Made by a program: the position numbers and the translations under genes. 21,772 bases of DNA, taken from assembly GCA_000697335.1 (NCBI GenBank), contig JNEM01014978.1, positions 1 through 21,772 on the forward strand, given 5' to 3'. The stretch comes from Conidiobolus incongruus B7586 (Eukaryota > Entomophthoromycota > Entomophthoromycetes > Entomophthorales > Conidiobolaceae). Shown piece by piece: positions 10,185 to 20,659 of this stretch. The notes beneath the pieces were generated by a model. It was not told where the DNA came from and did not search any database. It saw nothing but the letters and a program-made list of their open reading frames with translations. Position 1 is the stretch's first letter. Each line of letters starts with the position of its first letter.

Positions 10185-10255
10185 TGCCGTTGCGCGGAAT
10201 CGAACCGCGGTCTGAGCGGCCACAACGCTTCGTACTACCACTATACTACAACGGC
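10185..10255 (-). tRNA. tRNA-His (anticodon GTG)
   Basis: The minus strand folds as a 71-nt tRNA without an intron. The acceptor GCCGTTG pairs with CAACGGC, and the discriminator is A. The D arm is GTA-TAGTGGTAG-TAC. The anticodon loop TTGTGGC sits on an AGCG/CGCT stem, with the anticodon complement CAC at 10221-10223 on the plus strand. The T arm is CGCGG-TTCGATT-CCGCG. CCA is not encoded, as usual in eukaryotes. The extra G(-1) of tRNA-His is added after transcription. A TTTT terminator lies 6 nt downstream. The TRGTAGTAC and GGTTCGATTCC boxes match internal pol III A and B box promoters. The 27-43 pair at the base of the anticodon stem is an A-C mismatch. Confidence 0.95.
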
Positions 10256-11296
10256 TTGATCATTCTTTTATTATCATTGTAATTTTCTAATATTGCTTAA
10301 AATATATACTCTTAATTTTTTTCCATTTTTATGCTACCTATATTGTATCAATTCGTAATATTTTCAATTATATTATCCTTAGTCCTTTTTTTAATATCAC
10401 ATCCATTTATTATAAATCTTTGATATTGGTTTAACTATCTATTTATATATATTTTATCATCTTTTAAAACATATCGAATGCATCAACTTGATTCTAATTA
10501 TTAAAATAATAAACAAAATAATTCGGATAAATTATAATGTTATGATCAATTGGTTCTGGCCCATTGCTAAATGATTGGAAAATAGAATTATTAAATATCT
10601 ACCAATCATTGATAATTTGGTCATGTATAATTGAGCAAAATTAAAGTGGTGATTTACAAAATACTATTAAAATTTTTCCGATATATTAGTTTATCATATA
10701 TATAATCATTTTTGATAATTAGATATTTGAAGAATTGATGTAATAGAAATTTTAATAATTACATAATTCGTTTGAGGAAGTAAATTGTTTTTTGTAATAC
10801 CTAAGGAATTAATAAAATTTAAAGAGATAATTCCGAAATATAATATTAAGAAGGTTTATAATAAAATATAAACGAAAATATACTGAACATATAACAAATT
10901 GACAACAAATAGATTGGGGACCCAATATAAAAGATATGGTTAAATGAAAAAAATATTATGCGAAAGGAAAATTCGGAGAAATTAGCAATGTGTAGTTTTA
11001 ACACAAATAAAAGAAATCATTCAAACTTGGAATCTAGTTAAAATCTTCGGACGGTAATTGAGGATAAAAATAATTATTGGATATATGTCTGAAATATTTG
11101 ATCATAATCTAAAGGTGAAAAATTAAGGTCCCCCATACCCAATATATTAAAATAAATCAAATTGAATAAACGATATAACAATATTAAAATTGTGAAGAAT
11201 GATTGTATTAACATTTAACTATTTTGAGAATAGAAAATTACTCCAAATTCCCTATTCAATGCCAATATATATTTATTGATTGGATATGGGGTTAGC
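10256..11296. other. Intergenic spacer, tRNA-His to NAC alpha
   Basis: About 1 kb of AT-rich DNA with stops in all frames. No gene, RNA, repeat or element recognised. Confidence 0.5.
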
Positions 11297-11933
11297 TTAA
11301 GAAGTCAAGTCCTAAAATAAAATATTAATAAGTACAAATAAGTTATCAAAATATGCGCTTACCATGATGGCACCAACAATATCGCCGTTGTTCTTTCTGA
11401 GGGCCTTGATAGCCTTGGCACGGGAAACGTTTCCTTGTTGCATAACGAGTTCGATGTCCTTAGCTTCGAGACCAGCTTCGTCTTCAGCTTCTTCTTCTTC
11501 ATCAGCTTCTTCGGCGGGAGCAGCTTCACCAACAGCTTCACCTTCAGCAGGGGCGGCTTCACCAGCAGCGGCGGGAGCTCTGGCCAAAGTTTGGTTGGCA
11601 AGGGCTTGAGCTTGAGCGTTCAAGTCTTCGTTGACGGCTTCACCGAAGATGAGGTAAGAGTCGTGACCAGGGTACTTGTAGACAGCGGGGTTGGAGATAG
11701 CAAGCATCATCTATTTTGAAAAAAAATATTAATAACCTAAAATAAAACTAAAAATATTGAATTATACTTACACCCTTGGGACGTCTGAAAACAACACGGG
11801 TGATGTTGTCGAGGTGTTTTAAGCCTAAAGAGGACATAGCCTTACGGGCTTTCTTATCGACCTTGGATAAGGCGAGTTCAATGTTTTGTTCAACATCAAC
11901 TTGGGGAATTTGTTCAGCAACAGTTTCGGCCAT
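11297..11933 (-). CDS. EGD2: Nascent polypeptide-associated complex subunit alpha, 174 aa
   Basis: NAC alpha pairs with NAC beta at the ribosome exit tunnel and guards nascent chains from mistargeting. The exons are 11772-11933, 11363-11710 and 11297-11311, with GT..AG introns of 61 and 51 nt. The total of 525 nt matches the usual length; yeast Egd2 is 174 aa as I recall. The protein starts [20 protein letters not shown]. The NAC domain covers about 25-88 ([25 protein letters not shown] then [19 protein letters not shown]). An Ala/Glu-rich acidic linker spans 97-134. A UBA domain spans 136-174 ([20 protein letters not shown]). The 15-nt last exon adds DLTS-stop, completing the usual AIMxLT end. 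An in-frame ATG 11 codons upstream (11966) is possible, but MAET fits the family better. Confidence 0.94.
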
Positions 11934-13101
11934 TCTATAAGATTGATACAAGTCATTAGTTCTCATTCCAAATTAATGTAAATAATCAAAAATGATCATG
12001 ATTGACTTTATAAAACATGTTGATTACACTTTTAATCCATTGCATCCATCATTATTTCATACTCATTGTTATCTTTTTAATATTTTTTATTAATTTTTAA
12101 TCCATTTTTGATCATATTATGTGTATATATTCTTACATGAATACGATTTACTAACGTGTTAAGCTAGTTGAAAAGAGGGAATCTGGGCTACAACTTAGTT
12201 TTGTCAAACTTACCCATTGAATTCTCCTCATTATTTCCATATTATCCCATAATTTCAATAAAATACCGATTTCATTTTTAATCATAATTAGTTTGAAACT
12301 TTTAAATCTATGAAAGATTCGGTTGGTTGACGATATAGTTTAATTGGATAAAATATATGTCCCACGACATTTTTTTCATCTGGAGATGAAAAAAGTGAAA
12401 AAAACTTTCTAGATTAACCTTTTAAACCTTGCTAATCCATGAGTCTGTTGAATCTTTTTTGCTCTGTAGATTTTTCAGAATTAGGAATTAGTACATTTCA
12501 TATATTTTCCAAAAACTTTTTTAAAACAAACTTTTAAAATTAATCATTATATTCATTTGAATTAAGTGGACATATACAATATATTCAGAATTTACATGAA
12601 TATAATATTAATTTTAATATATAAATGAATAATTCTGAATCGCTTTATTGAACTAAAAATAAAAATATTAATATCAATTTAAAACGCTTAAAATGTATAT
12701 GCTAAGCAATATTATTTCCAAGATATACCGATTATAACATTTTATGAAAATATTAAGATTTATTGATATGAATGTTTTTCATTGATTTTAATATTCAATA
12801 TTTTATCATTTGTTAAAGTTATATGGTTATTGAACAATAAATTTTTTTACCAATTCTATATATTATATTGTTATTGATTAATAATTTATATCATATGTTA
12901 AAATTAATTCTTTTTTCTTGTGAATTATATAACTTTGATTGAAATCAGAGTATGAACATATTTTTTTAAGTTATTAAATATAATTAATCAAATTATTCTG
13001 AAAAATTTAATTCTATTTATATAAAATTAATTTTTTTTAAAAGTTAAAGGTGCAGAATAAAATAATATTCCAAATTACTTTATTGAGCTCAAGTAATCAA
13101 T
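11934..13101. other. Intergenic spacer, NAC alpha to UGT
   Basis: This stretch lies upstream of NAC alpha and downstream of the UGT, both read on the minus strand, so it should contain the NAC alpha promoter. It is AT-rich, with no gene or element recognised. Confidence 0.5.
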
Positions 13102-14858
13102 TTATTTCATTTTAAGCTTAATTGGAGGATATTTGGCACGAGTGGAAGAAAATTTCTGGAAGATAACTTTAACAAACCATAAACCACCATAAATAAAGAG
13201 AACCAACAATGTATATGCAAAGATATAGACATCCCAATTGGAAGTTCTAAGCCAGTGATTACCTCCAAATTTGTCAGCTGTAACCCAATGACTGAGAGTA
13301 CCTTGAGATTGATGCTGGAACAAGTCAGAATGACTGAAGAAAGCAATTTTCTCCATCAAGTCAGCCGCCACATATCGATTTTTACTGGCAATGTAGGTGA
13401 TATACTTCAATTTTTTAGAGTTTTTGGAAAATTCATCGAATTTATCTACTAAGATTTCACTCACGCGATCATAAAAAGATTGGGCGGTGAATTTGTAGCG
13501 ATCTAAAGATAGCGCAACGCCTGCTTCTATCAAGTTTCCGGCGTTGGTTAATTGATCGCCAAAGAAAGGAATGGCGAGGACAGGTTTACCAAGGTACATA
13601 GCTTCGAAAGAACTTTCAATACCGCAGTGAGATACAAAGAGCTTTGTTTTGTCATGCTTCAAAATCGCGTACTGTGGTGCGTAGCTCATGATCTTGATGT
13701 TGGGATGGAGGTTCTCAAAAATGAAGGATGGATCAATCCATGAGCCGTTGGGTGACTTGATGCGAGTGGGGAACTGATCTGACCTTGTACTCACCAAACT
13801 CCAGATAATGCCATCTACAACTCCATTGTGTAAACTCAATAATATACCTTCGAGAATGGATGTAATTTGAGCTTTGTCTAAATATACAATCGTACCAAAT
13901 GCGATATACATAACACGTTCATGGGCTTCATAGAAGTCTTCCAATTCAGGAGTAAGTGGTGTGTGAGTTTCTGGTAAAATAGGTCCCACAGGTTGAATAA
14001 GTGGTGGAAGTGGTCTTGCAGCATCAAAACCATAAAATGTATCAACAAAAATCATACTCTTATCCAAACCTTTCCAAGCATGACCGTACAAAGGAGGAAC
14101 ATTAACTTGTTTTCTTAAAACATTGAGCTTGTGGCATACCATCCAGTGATAGAACTGCAATGCTATTGGAATCACGATAACCGAGTTGAATCTTTGGAAA
14201 AAGTTCAAATTCATCGTGGTTGGCGGAGAGATATCGAATCGATTCGTAATATATGTGGAATGACTGGCACCTATTCAAATTTGCAATTAAATAAATAATA
14301 ATATAATGTAAAAATAGTCAACTTACTAATATATCCAAATGAGGGGAAGCTACCAGCTACTGTCACATTCATATGTGAAGCAGCGTCCATACAAGCAATG
14401 ACCAAGAAATCGCAAACAACCAATTCAACCTTTTGAGTTTTAAAGAGTTTGACCAATCCTTCAAATACCATATGATAGTTGATAATGGTCCCCGCATGTG
14501 TCAAAATATTAATCGTATCCAAACTCAAAGTATCGAGCGACAGCGACTGAGTGACCTGTCTGTTAAGTTCGTCTGATACGGGGTTTGGTCCGAGAGAGTA
14601 TTCCGTAAAGTTATAGGGTCTGGCCCAATGAGTCTGATCTTCGGAACTTGCATAGATAATGTGATGACCTCGCTCCGCCAAAGTTTTACTGATTTCCAGC
14701 ATGTATTTAATATGGGACTTACCACCTAACATACTGCACAAGACGATAGTTTTTGGTGTGGCATAGAGTTCTTCTAACTCGGTCATCGAAGATGTAGCAT
14801 GCACAGATGCAAACAACATTGAAAATAGCAAAGGTTTTAGTCTATTGAACCATTTCAT
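13102..14858 (-). CDS. UDP-glycosyltransferase (GT1), ER type I membrane protein, 566 aa
   Basis: The enzyme should transfer a sugar from a UDP-sugar to a lipophilic acceptor such as a sterol, lipid or foreign compound; the acceptor is unknown. The exons are 14327-14858 and 13102-14270 with a 56-nt GT..AG intron, 1701 nt in frame. A hydrophobic signal peptide covers about 8-22 (LKPLLFSMLFASVHA). The N-terminal acceptor half holds the likely catalytic His49 in LGGKSHIKYMLEI. The UDP-sugar signature lies at 373-417 (SYAPQYAILKH, then FVSHCGIESSFEAMYLGKPV and FFGDQ). A membrane segment covers about 525-547. The protein ends KLKMK, a KxKxx ER-retrieval signal. Signal peptide, lumenal enzyme, one C-terminal anchor and dilysine tail is the layout of animal UGTs. 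Plant-type and sterol-glucosyltransferase (Atg26) forms lack it. Confidence 0.9.
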
Positions 14859-15974
14859 TGTGAATTGTTAAATATACTCTATTTTAATATTATTACTATA
14901 CAATTAAATTAAATTCATTAAATTAAACTGAGATATTGAATAATAAAGTGAAAATTTGGGGCACTTAGGAGTTTAAATACTATATTCAAATTTAATCTAG
15001 CCTCCTGAATCAATTTCATTGGATTTTATGTGCATAAAGTCAACCGAATTTAAGGTTATTCTTAACTGTACAAAAATCCCTGGATTCTACAACTTATTGA
15101 ATTTTTTTTCCCTATTAATGGTAATACAATTTAACATATTGGTAAATTTCAATACTTTGGTTGAACTTTACTTGTGCGTGGACGTGGATTAGATATATCA
15201 TGATTTTTTCATTTGCAACTTTTTATTTATCCATTTTAATATAAATACTAATTTTGTAGATGGTATCTTGTTAATTTGTTAAATATGTAATTTTTTATAC
15301 ATATTAATTTCTTTATACTTTTTAAAATATATTTCACATTAAGTTATACCGAATTTTATTTAATTATATTATTTTATTAATATTTTACATATATATTATA
15401 TAGATTAATGAGTGTCTTTTAAGTTAATTTATATTTTAGAAGAAAATTCTTTGATTAATATTGAATTCCTGTTTTATGAGAATATTTACTAATATATTTA
15501 AGAAATATTAATATAATTTGGTATATTTCACAATTAGAAATATCCTATTATTTGCATGTTTTAACAATTAAAAAATAATATATAAATATTAAAAAATGGA
15601 AAATATACTTCTAAAGGCTATAAATTTCGAAATATTGATTTAATCAAAGATACTAATATCAAATATATTATTCTAACGTAATCATTATTCAAATAAATCT
15701 TTGCCAAATCTATCAAAAATATTCTAATTAAAGTCAGAAACTATTTACACTCATCAGACTAAATTTAATTATTACTCTATTGTATTAGCTAAACTTTTCA
15801 AAAATAAAAGAAATATCATATATATTATATATTCTCTTAATTTTAATCAGTATAGAATTTAAATATAAATAATTTAAATTATTAAACTCTTAATTGTTTG
15901 AAATATACAAATAAAAACAGCTTCAAATCTAGTATATACATTTATTAATTTTTAGGGATTTTATGAATATTAAT
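14859..15974. other. UGT upstream region and spacer to the Harbinger element
   Basis: AT-rich DNA that must include the UGT promoter at its left side. No gene, RNA or repeat recognised before the terminal repeat at 15975. Confidence 0.5.
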
Positions 15975-15975
15975 G

Positions 15976-15995
15976 GGCTAACTCAAATCTGTCCT
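15976..15995 (+). repeat. Left terminal inverted repeat of the Harbinger-like element
   Basis: GGCTAACTCAAATCTGTCCT here matches the reverse complement of 18479-18498 with one mismatch (G/A). Similarity fades further inward. Confidence 0.85.
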
Positions 15996-16187
15996 GATTC
16001 TTGATTTTCCTGATTTTTTCAAAAAATGTTAAAAATGTGCTTAAATGTGTCCCAAAAAGAAAATTCATTGATGTTTTCCAATAATTAACTCTAACGTCTT
16101 AAAATAACTAATAATCAAGTATTCCTCTTCTCAAACTAAAAAATATAGTATTCATTAAAATCACTTCACTAGTTTTATTTTTTTGTT

Positions 16188-17420
16188 ATGCTTAGCACAA
16201 AAGAAACAGTAGAGTTCCTTATTACCTTTATTATAGTTAACTTTGATGAGAATATAAATGGTCCAGCAATTTTAAAATTATTATATAAATTAAAAACCTC
16301 AAGATATATATCTTCACACTTGCTATATATACTATACTTGCTATAATAATCTATATATAAACTTTCTTTTAAAGAAAATGATTTTAAAAGATAGATGAGG
16401 ATGCTAAAGTCTAAGTTTTTCCAATTTGCTAATATTTTACAATTATATATAAATTTCATTTCTTTTTATTAAAGAAAACAAACACTTTTAAAAACTTAGT
16501 TAGTAATTACATTTTACTAACTAGGTTACAAAAAAGCATATTTAAAAGATATAGCTAAAAAGTTTTGAATAAAAAAAGGAATTGTTATTTTATATATTAA
16601 AAGAATAATATATTCTATTAGAGAAAAATTAAAAGATCAAATAATTTAACTAGAACATTATTATAATATAAAAGAATCTTATTTAAAATAACCCCTTTTT
16701 AATAATTATATTAGTTATTTAAATGATAGCTATATTATACTTGAAAATTAACTTATATTTTATATATAGTTATATTATAACTAAAAAAGTACATATAGCT
16801 TCTAATATATAGCTATTATATTATTTTTAAATAAATTTATATATTTTGAGTTTAAGAAACTTAAATTATATTATAACTCTAATATTTTAAAAATATCTAA
16901 ATTATTTATTAAATTAAATAAATACTTTAAATAAAAAATATATTCTTATGAATAATAATAAGTAATATAATTATTTTATACTTAATTTAATTTATTATCT
17001 GTAATAAATAAATATATTTAATTTATGTTTTTTATAAGTTATGCTAATAATAAATTTATAATTACTATATTTTAAAAAAATTAAATTAAAGCTACCTTTT
17101 TTTTATAAAGTAAAAAATAAAAAAATTTAATATTATATATAATAAAAAGTAATTTATAATAGAAAAAACTTTTAATATTTAAAAAGCTATTTTTTGTTAT
17201 TTAAGGTTATTATATTATTATATATAAAATACAAAAGTTTATTAATTTGTTGCTATATTTATTTATGGAATTATTTTCCTTTATAACTTTATTTCTCTTA
17301 ATAAATAAGATTATCATTTAGAAAAAAGAATTAAAAAAGAAATTAGTGAAAATATTAATGTTAATGATAATAAGCAAAATATAATCAATATATATAATAA
17401 TTATATTAAATTAAATAGAT
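16188..17420 (+). pseudogene. Harbinger-type (DDE_Tnp_4) transposase pseudogene
   Basis: From an ATG at 16188 one plus-strand frame keeps transposase character for over 700 bases. It has an N-terminal region (SFKENDFKR, MRMLKSKFFQFANIL). Then comes a helix-turn-helix at about 16524-16620 (YKKAYLKDIAKKF, IKKGIVILYIKRII), typical of this family. Next is a worn IDGT-like catalytic segment (SYLNDSYIIL, about 16700-16735). A worn GxPGSxHDS-like segment follows (FKKLKLYYNSN, about 16845-16890). A further piece in another frame near 17309-17400 (YHLEKRIKKEISENINV) looks like the C-terminus. In-frame stops mostly sit where Trp, Gln or Arg would be expected. The length of about 410 codons suits the family. 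Dead. Confidence 0.72.
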
Positions 17421-17599
17421 CATAAATTAACACTTAGTTAATTATTTTAAATATATTCTTTTGATTATATTTTGTTTAGTAATAAAAATTATATAAATTA
17501 ACTTTTTTTTTAAAATTCTTTTGCATTAATTATAAGAGTTTTTCTATTAAAAGTTATTATTATTTTAATAATTATAAATAATATTCTTTTTGTAGTTAT

Positions 17600-18150
17600 T
17601 ATATTTTAAATTATTGTCTAAAGATTTTATTTTGCTTTTTTATGCTTTTTTTAATGATCTTAAGGAAAAAGGAAAATTAAATACTTTTTTTATTGTTTTT
17701 TTTTATTTTTAAAGCTTTCACTTAAAAAAAATAATTAAAGATAAAAGTTATTGCTATTTTATTTTTTATCATTTAAAATATTTAATTCCTTATAATAAAA
17801 TTAATTATATAATAAAAAAGCTATAAGAGTTATATTAAAAGCTTCAAAAATTAAATCATTTTATATTATAATAACATTAACTATTATAAATAAAAAACCA
17901 TTTTTACTATATTATTTACTTATTAAAACTTATCTAACTGTTTTAAATTTGTAAATAAGAGTTTTTATATGATTAAATATTTTATCAAGCTTTTTTCTTA
18001 ACTTTAAGTAATCTACTCTTTTTAAAATAAGGATAGAGTTATATATTTGAAGAAAAGCATTTGACTTGTTAAAATACTAAGATTTATAGTTTTTTTCTTG
18101 ATTTAACCAATTAAGTATAGCTTTTATTAAATGTAGTTCAAGGGAGTTTT
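17600..18150 (-). pseudogene. Myb/SANT-like DNA-binding partner of the transposon, pseudogene
   Basis: The minus strand from about 18150 reads LELHLIKAILNWLNQEKNYK, a stop where Trp is expected, then YFNKSNAFLQIYNSIL. It continues KRVDYLKLRKKLDKIFNHIK and TLIYKFKTVR. The order W..N..NY..W..NK.......I...L.....R....V..KI..L...Y recalls the Myb/SANT-type DNA-binding proteins of fungal PIF/Harbinger elements, which help the transposase find the element ends. More coding-like pieces continue toward 17600 (SLKKA-stop-KSKIKSLDNN). It is interrupted several times. The family call rests on pattern memory and on its place beside a Harbinger transposase. Confidence 0.5.
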
Positions 18151-18478
18151 TATTATTATTAATAATATTAATAATAAATTACATAAAAGAAAAAAACAAG
18201 ATAAAGCTTAAAAGTGGTGTTTTAGTTAGTAAATTTGTATGATATTTAACTCAAAATAACAGTTGTTTTATTGATATAAAATAAAGTCACATTGTTATAA
18301 AATGCAATGATATACTTTTAACTTTATTTTCATAGTTTATGGGAGAAAACAGGTGGATTTTATGAATTGAAAAAATTAGTAAGCTATTTTTTTATGACTA
18401 TTTTTTTTTTGATTTTTTTGGTTGGGTGACCAATTTTTTCAAAAACCAAAATCAGCCAAACTGAAAATTAGAAAAAGT

Positions 18479-18498
18479 AGGATAGATTTGAGTTAGCC
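18479..18498 (-). repeat. Right terminal inverted repeat of the Harbinger-like element
   Basis: Read on the minus strand, GGCTAACTCAAATCTATCCT is 19/20 identical to the left end. An inner stretch (AATTTTTTCAAAAA) at about 18432 loosely recalls the GATTTTTTCAAAAAAT palindrome inside the left end near 16013. Confidence 0.85.
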
Positions 18499-18499
18499 A

Positions 18500-18863
18500 A
18501 ATATTTTGAAATCTGATTATACTATTTGAATTTTAACTTGATATTATATAAATAAAAAATCAAATTATTCACACATATAGCAATCAATCTTCATAATATA
18601 TATCCTAATTTTATTTATGTCCAATCAAATTAGTTATAACATAACTTTTAGCAGCTGTCTTAATTAGAATAATGAATTTGGTATAATATAAAATATAAAT
18701 AGTTAATCTTAGTTGAATTTAATGAAGTCATCAGCAATTAACCTTTAAAATTAAGTTGTATTTTGCATTGATAAATATCATCCTTCTCTTAATATTATTT
18801 TTGAATTGTAAATATTATTTTCATTTTTAATAAATTACTTATTTTTCTTGGTAAAAAATAAAT
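18500..18863. other. Spacer, Harbinger element to the Cys-rich gene remnant
   Basis: AT-rich, presumably holding the promoter of the following plus-strand gene. Nothing else recognised. Confidence 0.45.
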
Positions 18864-19312
18864 ATGCCAATATACCTAGGAAGTGCTCACGGTACCAGAC
18901 AACCCGGAGATCCTTCAGTCCCTGTTGGTTCACCACAATACAATATAAATTACAATCAATATCCTCCACCACAAAATTATAACAACACTCCAGGGTATCC
19001 GCCACCCCAGGTCAGTTTCAACCTCAGCAATATTATCCTAATAACACAAATTATGCTCAACCCCCACCACATCCTCAATATTCTAACGACGGCAATAATT
19101 GGTATCATCCAAGTGCTAATTATTACAATCAGGGACCTAATCTAAATACAGTGCCTCAGTATGGATACTGTGAAATGGGAGGTGAGCACGATATTTGATA
19201 TCATACCAAGGGTACGCAGTGGGCCCTACTGTTAATTTGTCCAATTGTCTGCTTCAGTGGTCGGGATGTGTTGTGCAAGAAGTGTAAAAAGAAACTGGGT
19301 GAAATACCCTAA
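18864..19312 (+). pseudogene. Proline/tyrosine-rich protein with small Cys-rich membrane module (BRI3/LITAF-like), apparently broken
   Basis: From ATG 18864 the frame reads MPIYLGSAHGTRQPGDPSVP and then YPPPQ-type repeats. After about 19008 the same Pro/Gln/Tyr/Asn-rich style continues in another frame (PGQFQPQQYYPNNTNYAQPP) to YGYCEMGGEHDI. An in-frame TGA (19196-19198) follows. The frame then runs on as YHTKGTQWALLLICPIVCFS and VLCKKCKKKLGEIP to TAA at 19310-19312. A Cys/His pair, a short hydrophobic stretch and a CxxC resemble BRI3/LITAF-like small membrane proteins. The breaks fit a one-base loss in the CCACCCC run and a CGA-to-TGA change. Splicing 19011-19132 (GTCAGT..CAG, 122 nt) would restore the first break, but that segment looks coding. 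No splice I tried removes the TGA. The gene may be a recent pseudogene, a sequencing error, or stop-codon read-through. The family call is tentative. Confidence 0.45.
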
Positions 19313-19324
19313 AATTATCTATAC

Positions 19325-19346
19325 ATATATATATATATATATATAT
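19325..19346. repeat. (AT)n microsatellite
   Basis: About 11 alternating AT units, just 3' of the Cys-rich gene remnant. Confidence 0.8.
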
Positions 19347-19399
19347 GTATTTTATTGTACTGTTTATTAACTAATAAAATTAACTCAATATTTTTTAGA

Positions 19400-19513
19400 T
19401 TCGTTGTAGAGTTGATATTTATTAATGAAAATTTTCAGAGTTTTTTATTTAGTAATGTTACCGGAATTTCAACTGGCTCTGAGCACGTCAATGAATATTT
19501 AATTAAGGCCTAA
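19400..19513 (+). CDS. Exon-like open segment of unknown origin
   Basis: After a good acceptor (branch-like TTAAC, then ATTTTTTAG ending at 19399) a frame reads FVVELIFINENFQSFLFSNV, then TGISTGSEHVNEYLIKA and TAA at 19511-19513. The second half is richer in G+C and looks coding. A donor-like GT inside the CKKC codons of the previous gene would join in phase, but at the cost of its CxxC. It may be an alternative last exon of that gene, a piece of a transposon gene, or chance. The family is not recognised. Confidence 0.25.
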   Translation, partial: FVVELIFINENFQSFLFSNVTGISTGSEHVNEYLIKA

Positions 19514-20659
19514 ATAAACTATCACTTGCAGCATAAATACTTGGATATTATTTTACAATGATATTTAGTTTAAAATATCATAGCATTAAATGCATTATTA
19601 TCTTCTTTAGTCAAATATGAATAATTGTGACTACGTTTCTGTTTTCAAAATACGAGAACAAGTTGGAATCTCATCAAGCAGTTTTTAATGTTAGAGTTGA
19701 AATAGTTAGAAATATACAAATTCCAGGTGGATTCAAGCTTTAGTTTCTGATATTAAACAACCTTTTAATTTAATTCAAACCAATATTTAACTAAAAAAAA
19801 TATGGAATACCGAAGGTTCTTCAAAATGTCAAAAAAAAACTTTAAACAGCAAGTTTAATACCCTAAAATAAGGTTCCCTGAACAAAAAATCATCTGGGAT
19901 GTTGGATCAAGGCTCAATTAAAAGATATATCATCTAAACATTATTAAAGCAAGTATACAAAGAAACTATTGCTGAAATTATTGTTTCTTAAAAATACAAG
20001 TTTTGTCACTATAAATTTCACTTCTTTTGATTCATTTTTTTAAAACTGGCTTAAAACCTATAATTCTTAGTTAAAATATTGAAAATGTATAATTCAAAAG
20101 AAATTGCAAATAACCCTTTTATAGTTTGCAACTATTTTATAACAAATGATAATAAATTATACCCAGCAAAGGAATATACAGCTTAGAAAAAAAAACAAAA
20201 AAAAATTAAAAAACACGGAAACAAACAAAGAAAAATCCTAGAAGAAAAATCTGGAAAATAAACTTTTGCTGAATTTTAAATAAAAAGAGACATTGATATA
20301 GTTTAGGTCAATGAACTAATAATTAAATATTTGAAAACAAATAAAAATTAGATAATCCATATGATATTCAAGAAAAAATAATTAATAATTTTTACAAGCA
20401 TATAATACCAAATTTACGATATAAAATATAATATTGAAAATTTAAGTTAATGGTAAAAATAATCTGAATGCATTATTATTAATTTGAGTAATACAAATAG
20501 GCTTTTACCCTATATAATTTAATAATGAATTAATTTAAGCAACTGAATCATTGTTAAAAAAAGGTTAATTATGATTATTTGTTTCAAAAAACAAGATTTA
20601 ATTAATTCTATCAATTTATTTTAATACCATTTGAAATTAAAATTGAAAAATAAACCATA
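19514..20659. other. AT-rich stretch with coding-like scraps, probably 5' part of the Fanzor element
   Basis: Short open pieces occur on the plus strand, for example KYENKLESHQAVFNVRVEIV ending IQIPGGFKL-stop at 19743. Lys-rich scraps occur near 20160-20260. I cannot assign them. Their position suggests the lost N-terminal half of the Fanzor gene or its element, but no motif proves it. Confidence 0.3.

Larger units (their letters stand above)
15975..18499 (+). mobile_element. Decayed PIF/Harbinger-like DNA transposon, about 2.5 kb, two genes
   Basis: The block is bounded by terminal inverted repeats whose outer 20 bases agree at 19 positions (see the two repeat entries). Between them lie two convergent broken genes: a DDE_Tnp_4/Harbinger-type transposase on the plus strand and a Myb/SANT-like DNA-binding protein on the minus strand. 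That two-gene layout is typical of autonomous PIF/Harbinger elements. AAT flanks both ends and may be the 3-bp target duplication, but this is weak in AT-rich DNA. The interior is poorer in G and C than the flanks and full of in-frame stops. Confidence 0.75.

Noticed and set aside
11364-11719. Plus-strand open frames opposite the NAC alpha gene.
   Set aside because: Ser/Ala-rich mirror frames of the GC-rich NAC linker. The minus strand holds a complete conserved gene.
16175-16459. A 94-codon minus-strand open frame.
   Set aside because: It lies antisense to the Harbinger-like transposase remnant, whose plus-strand frame carries family motifs. The minus frame is unrecognisable AT-driven sequence.
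15960-18512. AATATT on both sides of the Harbinger-like element as a 6-bp target duplication.
   Set aside because: The copies are not at equal distance from the terminal repeats, and such hexamers are common here. A 3-bp AAT fits the family better but is also weak.
19011-19132. A 122-nt GTCAGT..CAG intron in the Cys-rich gene that would repair its frame.
   Set aside because: It is about twice the length of the other introns here, and its content reads as the same Pro/Gln/Tyr-rich coding sequence. Kept only as an alternative.
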